Below, in pieces: positions 9,607 through 16,134 of a stretch of DNA of 17,022 nucleotides. How positions within the stretch are numbered: the first letter of the stretch is position 1; each line of letters starts with the position of its first letter. Location of the stretch: NCBI GenBank assembly GCA_959606905.1, contig CAUHML010000064.1, forward strand, positions 1 through 17,022, written 5' to 3'. Origin of the DNA: an uncultured Bacteroides sp. Its GTDB lineage: Bacteria > Bacteroidota > Bacteroidia > Bacteroidales > Bacteroidaceae. The notes below the pieces were generated by a model, which was given only the letters and a program-made list of their open reading frames with translations, had not been told where the DNA came from and ran no database searches. Made by a program: the position numbers and the translations under genes.

Positions 9607-11362
9607 GATGTCTTACAAAAGCTTTAATTGTTCCACATTCCATTCCTTCAGACTCCCCATAAGGTTTTATTGTATATTCCTTTATGGCAGCAGGAATAAT
9701 AAAAGTTTCCGCATAATGGACAACAAACGGAGAAAATTGTCCTATAGGACTTTCCACTATCACCGAACGTCCCTCAATCAGATTCAGAACATTAACACCC
9801 GACTCATTCTTATGCAAAACTTTGTCCGTGAACCAATGTCTTCTTGTTTCTATAAATTCCCATTCATGAAGTCCCGTCTTTTCTTCACGCCAAGAATCTC
9901 CTTCACCAATAACAGAGACCTTGTTTATCAGTTCTTCTTTCACCCAAGACTCCGTTCTATTCCATTGTATCACATTAGCCCCATGAGCTATATTAATCGG
10001 ACGCGGTCTGCCATCCAGTCCCATCCGTCCCCAATCCCACAACTTAAATGTAAAGATGTATGGGGTTGCACTAATCTCAAGTACCATGCTATTCCTTCCC
10101 GAACAATGTACCGTACCAGCCGGAATTAAAAAATGATCATGCTTCTTTGCCGGATAAATACCTACATACTTCTCCACTTCAAATTCACCAGTCCTTTGCG
10201 ATTTTTCCAATTCATCAAGCATCTCCTCCGGTTTAATATTATCCTTCAAACCCAAATATACAGTTGCCCCCTCCTTAGCATCCAAAATATAGTAGCTCTC
10301 ATCCTGCGTATAATGCATCCCAAATTTCTGTTGTATATATTCAGTCAAAGGATGAACTTGTAAGCTTAGATTGCCGCCTTCTATCGTATCAAGAAAGTCA
10401 AACCGTATTGGAAACTCATCACCAAACCTGCCATACACAGCATCACCCAATAACTGTCGGGGATAAGCAAAAATCAAATCAATTGACGGTATTTCCACTT
10501 TCTCATCCCCAAAGGCCAACAACAGACTGTTTTCTTCAGGTACACAGTCAAAACACCAAGCATAATTAGGCATCGTCCGTTCTAAATCGCAAACATCTTT
10601 CATCCACTGTCCTCCCCAAGGCCCCGGATCAAAAAAGGGAACTACACGAAACGGACCATTTACCGCTTTCTCCAATCCCTCAAACATCGCTTTGCCTGTA
10701 ATCATCTTAGGATGATTGCGCCGGTTCGTATCCAAAACATAATCCACCTTTGCCATCAGCATCTTTTTGTGCCTATCGCATATTCTCCAATCTACGAAAA
10801 AAGCTCTTTTATACTGCAAGGAGGTTCGTTCTTCTTTATTGTTGACACCTATATTTGATATTTCATTTTTACGGAATCTGGACTGTATCTCCCATCTTGC
10901 CATATCGGCATAAATCAACAAATCAGGATGTTCACAAAGATAGGCCGCACCAACCCCATAGACTATTACAATACCAGACTGCAAATCTTCTATCTGTTGC
11001 CGGATACCAGTAACTTTATCGAAATCAAAAAAACATTCCATTGTATACCGGGTCAGATAGCCGAATAATTCATCATCGGTAATATCAGGATAGAAAAAAT
11101 CATTGATTTTCTCTTCCGGCAACATCGCACTATCTGTATGAACAAATAAAGCATTATTGAACCTACCGGCAAAAGCATTACGTATATCATTCTCAAACAC
11201 TCCTTGATAGCACTCAATCGCAACCACTTTCAACGGCTTCTCCAGTACCTTCAAACGTTCACTGATACTATCGGTAATGGCAAACCAACCGGAAATACAG
11301 TCATCCGAATTATAGGACACCTGCACAAAAGGATATTTATCGTAATTAGCAGAATACTTCAT
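9599..11362 (-). CDS. Class I mannose-6-phosphate isomerase with a kinase-like N-terminal domain
   Basis: This 587-residue cytosolic protein has two parts. Residues about 235-587 are a zinc-dependent class I phosphomannose isomerase. It shows PWGGQW (248-253), LSLQVHP (Gln335 and His337, metal ligands), QDESYYILDA (Glu355, ligand), IPAGTVH (His419, ligand) and LWDWGRMGLDGRPR (441-454). Residues 1-230 precede the catalytic part and are not found in ordinary ManA (about 320-390 residues). This stretch looks like a uridine-kinase-type fold: VVAIECYQG (46-54) sits where a P-loop would be but lacks GK[ST], and later segments IVIVYGVGAA (131-140), LLIYADMARWEIQSR (148-162) and VDYVLDTN (206-213) resemble kinase core strands. 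The kinase resemblance is my inference from pattern only. The gene overlaps the upstream ROK kinase gene by 17 bp and the downstream isomerase by 8 bp. It would interconvert mannose-6-phosphate or a similar aldose phosphate with fructose-6-phosphate. Confidence 0.88.
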   Translation of the reverse strand: MKYSANYDKYPFVQVSYNSDDCISGWFAITDSISERLKVLEKPLKVVAIECYQGVFENDIRNAFAGRFNNALFVHTDSAMLPEEKINDFFYPDITDDELFGYLTRYTMECFFDFDKVTGIRQQIEDLQSGIVIVYGVGAAYLCEHPDLLIYADMARWEIQSRFRKNEISNIGVNNKEERTSLQYKRAFFVDWRICDRHKKMLMAKVDYVLDTNRRNHPKMITGKAMFEGLEKAVNGPFRVVPFFDPGPWGGQWMKDVCDLERTMPNYAWCFDCVPEENSLLLAFGDEKVEIPSIDLIFAYPRQLLGDAVYGRFGDEFPIRFDFLDTIEGGNLSLQVHPLTEYIQQKFGMHYTQDESYYILDAKEGATVYLGLKDNIKPEEMLDELEKSQRTGEFEVEKYVGIYPAKKHDHFLIPAGTVHCSGRNSMVLEISATPYIFTFKLWDWGRMGLDGRPRPINIAHGANVIQWNRTESWVKEELINKVSVIGEGDSWREEKTGLHEWEFIETRRHWFTDKVLHKNESGVNVLNLIEGRSVIVESPIGQFSPFVVHYAETFIIPAAIKEYTIKPYGESEGMECGTIKAFVRHHA

Positions 11363-12305
11363 CTTTTATCTTTTTTCTTAAACAATATTCCAAACCATAC
11401 AAAGCTGCATAATCTCCCAAGCTAGAAACTACCACAGATACTTTTGCACTCGGAGTCCAGGCAAACTTTGACACCCGTTCCTCGATATAAGGCACTATCA
11501 CTTTATGGCTATTCATGATTCCCCCTCCAAGTATCACCACTTCAGGATCATAAGCATGAATAAAATTTATAACAGCAGCTCCCCATATTTCAATGCATTC
11601 ATTTCGTACCAATAACGCGTCTCTATTTCCTTGTTCCGCCAATTGGAAGATTTCTTTAAAATCATAATTCTGAGATGACATTTTAAACGAAGGAGACAGG
11701 CAAGCATGATCCTTTATAATTTTATGAAGGAAGAATGAAGAGGACAAAGCCTCCACACACCCCTTGTTTCCACAAGAGCATAACCTTCCTTTGTAGTCTA
11801 CTACAAAATGGCCACCCAACGAACCTGCTTGAAAGTGCTTTCCATACATTACCTCACCATTCATAATGACTCCCGATCCTATGCCCGTACCAATAGTCAT
11901 CATAACAACGCTATCATATCCTCTGCCGCTCCCATATTGCCATTCTCCAATTGCTGCAAGCCGTGCGTCATTATCAATGTAAAAGGGGGCTCCCCAATGT
12001 TCATCCGCCCATCTATCCAAATCAAGCTCCACTCCATCATCATATTTTTCATTCGTAGATATAATAATGCTTTTTTTATTATTTACTAGCCCTGGAAAAG
12101 CTATACCCACTCCAAAGAGGCGCTTCACACCATTTGAATTTAGCAGGAAATCAATTGCATTTTCAATCTCCGGCAAACTTGCTGTCATATCCAAATCTTG
12201 ACGAGAAGGCATTTTTACATAGTCTACCAGTTCTCCATTGCGTAAGAGACCGACTTTTGTAATGGTTCCTCCCAAATCTACAGCTATGATATACTTCATA
12301 TTCAT
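11346..12305 (-). CDS. ROK-family sugar kinase
   Basis: This is a 319-residue cytosolic kinase that probably phosphorylates the imported hexose with ATP. An upstream in-frame ATG exists at 12338, but I prefer 12305: it forms an ATGA stop/start overlap with the preceding isomerase gene and puts the phosphate-binding motif AVDLGGT at residues 8-14, as usual. ATG 12299 is also possible. Other hallmarks, numbered from 12305: GVGIAFPGLV (66-75), DNDAR with the catalytic Asp113, GTGIGSGVI (139-147), a zinc site of His166 plus Cys176, Cys178 and Cys183 in LCSCGNKGCVE, and VVILGGGI (257-264). One oddity is that the sugar-contacting E-x-G-H motif reads AGSLGGH, with no glutamate and one extra residue. 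There is no DNA-binding N-terminus, so it is a kinase and not a NagC-type repressor. Confidence 0.92.
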   Translation of the reverse strand: MNMKYIIAVDLGGTITKVGLLRNGELVDYVKMPSRQDLDMTASLPEIENAIDFLLNSNGVKRLFGVGIAFPGLVNNKKSIIISTNEKYDDGVELDLDRWADEHWGAPFYIDNDARLAAIGEWQYGSGRGYDSVVMMTIGTGIGSGVIMNGEVMYGKHFQAGSLGGHFVVDYKGRLCSCGNKGCVEALSSSFFLHKIIKDHACLSPSFKMSSQNYDFKEIFQLAEQGNRDALLVRNECIEIWGAAVINFIHAYDPEVVILGGGIMNSHKVIVPYIEERVSKFAWTPSAKVSVVVSSLGDYAALYGLEYCLRKKIKDEVFC

Positions 12306-12874
12306 ATTTCTATCAATTGGGGATTGCCATTCACACACTGTAAAGATGCAGAAAACCCGTTCTCCAAAATCACTTGATAATCATGTCCTGCGTCCGAAGG
12401 CCAACAAGCAGCGAATGACAGAACAGAATATCCTATATTTGCCACACGATGGGCCACCCCTCCAGGTATATAATGAAGACTACCCGGAAACATCCGCTCA
12501 CTCCAAACCCTTCGGTTCTGATCCATCATAATCAATCTGCCTTCACCTTCCACTCCCCAATAGTACTCCCCACGATTCATATTGGCATGAAAATGTCCTT
12601 TGGTCATGAAATACTCATCACCAACCTTACCTGGATAAATTCTCGTGATTCCGAAATAGAGTCCCCCTGGCGTTCCTTCTTCAACCGGCAGATGACAAGT
12701 CACCTCATACAATAAAGTATCAGGAGACATCTGTTCATAAGCCTCACAATTATGAAAAACACCTCGTAAATCAGCCAAAGTCTTCAAACTCCTCTTCACA
12801 TTTTCACCGATCAAAGAATCCTTTATAAAGAGCAAAGGCGACTCATTTGTTCTCTTATCATTCATCAGCATCAT
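12302..12874 (-). CDS. Cupin-type glucose-6-phosphate isomerase (archaeal-type PGI)
   Basis: This is a 190-residue cytosolic metal-dependent enzyme interconverting glucose-6-phosphate and fructose-6-phosphate. It matches the Pyrococcus-type cupin PGI closely: YPGKVGDEYFMTKGHFH (80-96), RGEYYW (101-106), PGGVAHR (137-143) and the DAGHDY motif (161-166). The predicted Fe/Mn ligands His94, His96, Glu103 and His142 have the same spacing as His88, His90, Glu97 and His136, the ligands I recall for P. furiosus PGI. It is the first gene of the putative operon, following a 173-bp gap after the AraC regulator, and it overlaps the ROK gene as ATGA. Three candidate starts lie close together (12874, 12871, 12865); the first is given. 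Bacteroides normally also has an unrelated housekeeping Pgi, so this copy is likely pathway-specific. Confidence 0.93.
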   Translation of the reverse strand: MMLMNDKRTNESPLLFIKDSLIGENVKRSLKTLADLRGVFHNCEAYEQMSPDTLLYEVTCHLPVEEGTPGGLYFGITRIYPGKVGDEYFMTKGHFHANMNRGEYYWGVEGEGRLIMMDQNRRVWSERMFPGSLHYIPGGVAHRVANIGYSVLSFAACWPSDAGHDYQVILENGFSASLQCVNGNPQLIEI

Positions 12875-12894
12875 ACTTTTAAAATCTTATATTG

Positions 12895-12902
12895 CAAAAG
12901 TA
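12895..12902 (-). promoter_or_regulatory. Possible Bacteroides -7 promoter element for the sugar operon
   Basis: Read on the minus strand this is TACTTTTG, an exact match to the Bacteroides -7 consensus TAnnTTTG. It is 21 bp upstream of the first isomerase ATG and would give a very short leader. I found no TTTG-type -33 element at the expected distance, so support is limited. A regulated promoter that needs the AraC activator could lack a good -33 box. Confidence 0.35.
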
Positions 12903-12942
12903 CGCTGATATGGAACTCGCTCTTTCCTCTATATTTTCCGAT

Positions 12943-12965
12943 AATTATGGTATTTTACCATTATT
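12943..12965. promoter_or_regulatory. Operator-like palindrome upstream of the sugar operon
   Basis: An ATGGTA half-site and its inverse TACCAT are separated by TTT, and three further outer base pairs match after one mismatch (9 of 10 paired positions). It lies in the 173-bp gap between the AraC regulator and the first isomerase, about 40 bp upstream of the possible -7 box. No T-run follows it on either strand, so it does not look like an intrinsic terminator. It could bind the AraC-family regulator or another repressor; chance occurrence in AT-rich DNA is possible. Confidence 0.4.
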
Positions 12966-13047
12966 CGCAGCAAATGGATAAAACCTTGCAAAAAAAGTAG
13001 AAAACCAAGGCTCTAACCACCAAATATTCAATGATAAAATAGTAGAA

Positions 13048-13938
13048 TCAAATGGCTTGTTTAGCCTTTACTCCAAACTGCTTTTGGAACTGCGACGGGG
13101 ACATTCCTGTCACTTTTTTAAATTGGGATATAAAATTAGATAAGTTAGGGAATCCGACTTCCCCACTGATAGTAGAAATCTTCATTTTGTTTTCCAGTAA
13201 TAGTTTTTTCGAATAACCGATACGCATTTCGTTCAGATATTCTACAAAGGTTTTCTTGGTCCTCTCCTTGAAATAACGGCAAAAAGCTGTCGGGGTCAAT
13301 CCAACCAAAGTCGAAACTTCTTCCAACCTAATGGAAGTCGCAAAGTTCTTGACGAGAAACTTGTATACCTTATTAAATCTCTCAAAATCTTCTGAATTTA
13401 CAGAATTCGTAAATCCCACTGAGGCCAGTAACTCATACTCAGTCGATGTGGCCATCAGCTCAAGAAGTGTTAAAAGATTCGTTACCTTCCGAACCCCTAC
13501 ATCATTCACCGAACTCCTTATAAACCGGGTTATCTCTAATTTCGAATTTCCGGTAAACTTCAGTCCACGCCGTGATCTCTCTATCAAATCACGAATATTA
13601 TTCATTTCTGGTAATCTGATAAAATTCGGATCAAATATCTCACGTTTAAAGAACAGACAGATACACGTAGCACGCAAACCAGACTCCTTATCAAAATAAG
13701 CATCATCATTACGCCATTCATGAGGGAGATTAGGGCCAATCATACATACATCCCCCTCCTCATACTGTTCTATGCAATCCCCAACAAAACGAGTTCCTAT
13801 ACCTCTAGTTATATACATTATCTCTATGGCCGGATGATAATGCCAAGGTACAATGAAGTGCGGCAAGTCTTCTATATAATAATGTATATGACTGTCTATT
13901 GGGAATGGCAGATCTTGGTAAAGTGGTTTCATAGTCAT
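13048..13938 (-). CDS. AraC-family transcriptional regulator with N-terminal cupin sensor
   Basis: This is a 296-residue DNA-binding regulator that probably controls the downstream sugar operon. The N-terminal AraC-type cupin is seen at about residues 25-75: HYHPAIEIMYITRGIGTRFVG, then EEGDVCMIGPNLPHEWR. This part usually binds a sugar effector. The C-terminal pair of helix-turn-helix motifs lies at about 203-225 (IRLEEVSTLVGLTPTAFCRYFKE) and 252-275 (KISTISGEVGFPNLSNFISQFK), followed by the GMSPSQFQKQF tail typical of the family. The start may be ATG 13938 or, two codons later, 13932. It is transcribed in the same direction as the operon and sits directly upstream. No SusR-like or hybrid two-component regulator and no ECF sigma/anti-sigma pair is present in the window, so this is the best candidate regulator. 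Confidence 0.93.
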   Translation of the reverse strand: MTMKPLYQDLPFPIDSHIHYYIEDLPHFIVPWHYHPAIEIMYITRGIGTRFVGDCIEQYEEGDVCMIGPNLPHEWRNDDAYFDKESGLRATCICLFFKREIFDPNFIRLPEMNNIRDLIERSRRGLKFTGNSKLEITRFIRSSVNDVGVRKVTNLLTLLELMATSTEYELLASVGFTNSVNSEDFERFNKVYKFLVKNFATSIRLEEVSTLVGLTPTAFCRYFKERTKKTFVEYLNEMRIGYSKKLLLENKMKISTISGEVGFPNLSNFISQFKKVTGMSPSQFQKQFGVKAKQAI

Positions 13939-14079
13939 CTAAGTCAATAATCACCGTTAATTATAAAAGCGAATATAGATAATTATTTTATCAAAGCAAG
14001 CTATTGTATGTTAAAACTCATAGTAACATCAAAATATAAATATCAATCTTATACTCAAACAAACAAATGATATCTTTTG

Positions 14080-14087
14080 TATCTTTG
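14080..14087 (+). promoter_or_regulatory. Probable -7 promoter element for the YitT-family gene
   Basis: TATCTTTG matches the Bacteroides -7 consensus TAnnTTTG exactly. It lies 32 bp before the ATG at 14120, which would leave a leader of roughly 25 to 30 bases. No convincing TTTG is seen at the -33 position. It sits in the 181-bp divergent gap between the AraC gene (minus) and this gene (plus). Confidence 0.5.
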
Positions 14088-14119
14088 TCCCCGCATTTTC
14101 ACAACCACATAAAATTATA

Positions 14120-15010
14120 ATGAAAACAATAGTAAATGTTCCCTCCCGACAGAACACCATGCGCGAACTGCGGGATTATCTGATGATTGCCCTGGGTATG
14201 GTCTTATATGGTATCGGCTGGACAGTCTTCCTGCTTCCCAACGATATTACTACCGGTGGCGTACCGGGCATTGCATCCATCGTATATTTTGCCACTGGAT
14301 TTCCCGTCCAATATACGTACTTCGCCATCAATTTTCTGCTTCTATTGCTTGCCCTACGTGTGTTGGGATGGAAGTTCAGCGTAAAGACAATCTTTGCCGT
14401 ATTCACCCTGACCTTTTTCCTTTCCATTATCCAGAAACTGACCGAGGGTGTTGTCCTCCTGCACGACCAGCCTTTCATGGCTTGTGTCATCGGTGCCTCC
14501 TTCTGCGGTAGCGGCATCGGCATCGCCTTTTCCAACAACGGCAGTACTGGCGGCACGGACATCATTGCCGCCGTAATCAACAAGTACCGCGACATCACGC
14601 TGGGCAGAGTCATGTTGATATGTGACCTTATCATCATCTCGTCCAGTTACTTTGTTCTAAAAGATTGGGAAAAGGTGGTGTATGGCTACGTTACTCTATA
14701 CATATGCAGCTTCGTGCTCGACCAAGTGGTGAACAGTGCCCGCCAGTCCGTACAATTCTTTATTATCAGCGATAAATATGAGGAGATAGCCAAGCACATC
14801 CAGGTATATCCTCACAGAGGTGCAACGGTCATCAACGCCTCGGGCTTCTATACGGGAAAAGAGATAAAAATGCTGTTCGTGCTGGCCAAGAAGCGGGAGT
14901 CCACCATCATTTTCCGGCTCATAAAAGACATAGACCCCAATGCCTTTGTATCACAAAGTGCAGTCATCGGAGTCTATGGAGAGGGATTCGACAGAATCAA
15001 AGTGAAGTAG
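14120..15010 (+). CDS. YitT-family membrane protein (DUF161 + DUF2179)
   Basis: This is a 296-residue integral membrane protein of unknown biochemical function. The N-terminal YitT membrane domain has about five to six hydrophobic segments between residues 18 and 210. It carries the family's glycine-rich motifs NDITTGGVPGIASI (41-54) and NNGSTGGTDIIAAVINKY (139-156). The C-terminal soluble DUF2179 domain spans about 212-292 and includes GATVINASGFYTGKEIKMLF and a final VYGEGF. The length is normal for the family. It is the only plus-strand gene here. Its 3' end overlaps the 3' end of the convergent DUF3256 gene by 14 bp, so no terminator fits between them. It is clearly more GC-rich than the sugar locus and is probably core genome, unrelated to the sugar pathway. 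Confidence 0.92.
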   Translation: MKTIVNVPSRQNTMRELRDYLMIALGMVLYGIGWTVFLLPNDITTGGVPGIASIVYFATGFPVQYTYFAINFLLLLLALRVLGWKFSVKTIFAVFTLTFFLSIIQKLTEGVVLLHDQPFMACVIGASFCGSGIGIAFSNNGSTGGTDIIAAVINKYRDITLGRVMLICDLIIISSSYFVLKDWEKVVYGYVTLYICSFVLDQVVNSARQSVQFFIISDKYEEIAKHIQVYPHRGATVINASGFYTGKEIKMLFVLAKKRESTIIFRLIKDIDPNAFVSQSAVIGVYGEGFDRIKVK

Positions 15011-15656
15011 AGGATTTCTCGAACTTCCCTTGATTCCAAGTATAAACAATAGGACGGCGGACAAACGGTTTCAGTTTCTCCGCCGCTTCTTTACCCATGT
15101 AATCGGTCGTGGTAAAAGTGAATGCCAACGTGGCGTCCTTCGCAGAAAGGTCCGCTTTCATCAGCAGCATGTCGGCCTGGCGACGGGCATCCTGATACTC
15201 ATAGACATCCACCGTATCCGCGGCCTCAGCGATAAAATCATCCAGAACGGGCAATGCCGGCAGGTAGGACGAAGCAACCAGCTCCTTCCAGTCTGTCGTA
15301 TAGAACTTGACATGGCTGTCGCAAGCCGGAGCACAAACCGTAGATACCACACAAACCACTTTCGTGCTGTCGTTGACAGGCAAGAGCTTCATCTGCCACG
15401 AGCTCTGGGGAGTCATCTTCACATGTATATAATCCGGGGCAAGTTCCGTCATTTCCGATTTACCACCAAAGCTGTTGGTCACCTCAGCTTTCATCTTACT
15501 TTCCAGAAAGTCTATAAAATCCGCACGGTTCACGGCGCTAAGCAACGGACATATAGAATCCGGCATATTCTTAAAACACGTCTTGGCTTCCTGGGCCTGC
15601 AAATACCCCCATCCGATGAAAGCCAAAATCAAAAAAGCACTCAGTTTTCTTATCAT
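14997..15656 (-). CDS. DUF3256-family secreted protein of unknown function
   Basis: This is a 219-residue protein with a signal peptide (MIRKLSAFLILAFIGWGYLQAQ; cleavage near residue 22), so it is exported to the periplasm or beyond. It resembles Bacteroidales DUF3256 proteins, which have no assigned function. Five cysteines remain in the mature part (27, 36, 102, 108 and 112), with a C-x5-C-x3-C cluster in STVCAPACDSHVKFY that could form disulfides or bind metal. There are no transmembrane segments after the signal. Its ATG overlaps the stop of the sulfoxide reductase gene (ATGA), so the two are likely co-translated. The family assignment is from memory of its general appearance; the signal peptide and cysteines are directly visible. 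Confidence 0.75.
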   Translation of the reverse strand: MIRKLSAFLILAFIGWGYLQAQEAKTCFKNMPDSICPLLSAVNRADFIDFLESKMKAEVTNSFGGKSEMTELAPDYIHVKMTPQSSWQMKLLPVNDSTKVVCVVSTVCAPACDSHVKFYTTDWKELVASSYLPALPVLDDFIAEAADTVDVYEYQDARRQADMLLMKADLSAKDATLAFTFTTTDYMGKEAAEKLKPFVRRPIVYTWNQGKFEKSSTSL

Positions 15657-16123
15657 AACATTTTAATCATTTCTTCAAGGAAACGGGCATCTGTTTCATC
15701 AAAACCGCCCAAATCGTCACTGTCAATATCCAATACTCCCCACACTTCACCGTCCTCACGCTTCAGCGGAACCACGATCTCCGAACGCGACAGCGAGCTG
15801 CAGGCTATATGTCCGGGAAATGCATCCACATCGGGCACAACCAACGTCTCGTCTTTATCCCATGCCGTGCCGCAAACACCACGGCCTTTCCTGATGCGCG
15901 TACAAGCTATCGGTCCCTGGAAAGGTCCTAACACCAATTCTTCACCCTTCACCAAATAGAAGCCTACCCAAAAGAAATGGAAAGTCTCTTTCAGCGCCGC
16001 CGAAACATTCGCCAGATTGGCTATCAAGTCATCTTCACCTGCCAGCAGATTTTTCAGTTGAGGAAGCAAAGCGCGATATTTCTCTGTCTTGCTACCAGCA
16101 TTTATATATAGGTCTTCTGCCAT
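15653..16123 (-). CDS. msrC: Free methionine-(R)-sulfoxide reductase (GAF-domain fRMsr)
   Basis: This is a 156-residue cytosolic enzyme that reduces free L-methionine-(R)-sulfoxide using thioredoxin. The whole protein is one GAF domain. The catalytic cysteines of the family are all present: Cys74 in GPIACTRI, Cys84 in GRGVCGTAW and Cys108 in FPGHIACSSLSRSEIVVPL, closely matching E. coli YebR/MsrC (Cys84, Cys94, Cys118). VPDVDAFPGHIAC and GVLDIDSDDLGGFDETDARFLE are further signature regions. It starts 11 bp after the EamA transporter stop and overlaps the start of the DUF3256 gene, indicating a small core operon transporter-msrC-DUF3256. Confidence 0.95.
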   Translation of the reverse strand: MAEDLYINAGSKTEKYRALLPQLKNLLAGEDDLIANLANVSAALKETFHFFWVGFYLVKGEELVLGPFQGPIACTRIRKGRGVCGTAWDKDETLVVPDVDAFPGHIACSSLSRSEIVVPLKREDGEVWGVLDIDSDDLGGFDETDARFLEEMIKML

Positions 16124-16134
16124 ATATCTCTTGT

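Noticed and set aside
9605..10129. Plus-strand open frame of 174 codons
   Set aside because: It lies fully opposite the conserved catalytic half of the mannose-6-phosphate isomerase and shows no domain.
12306..12338. Upstream ATG at 12338 as the start of the ROK kinase
   Set aside because: It would add 11 residues before the usual N-terminus and lie deep inside the preceding gene; the ATG at 12305 gives an ATGA overlap and the normal phosphate-loop position.
12982..13012. CCTTG...CAAGG hairpin in the regulator-operon gap
   Set aside because: A five-pair stem with a loop of about 16 bases is too weak to call as a terminator or attenuator.
13978..13992. Inverted repeat GATAA-5 bp-TTATC in the divergent AraC/YitT gap
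   Set aside because: It has only five AT-rich pairs; expected by chance in this composition and not placed like a terminator.
15030..15959. Plus-strand open frame of 309 codons
   Set aside because: It runs antisense across the DUF3256 and msrC genes, whose protein families and overlapping start/stop are convincing. Its translation is basic and low-complexity with no recognisable domain.
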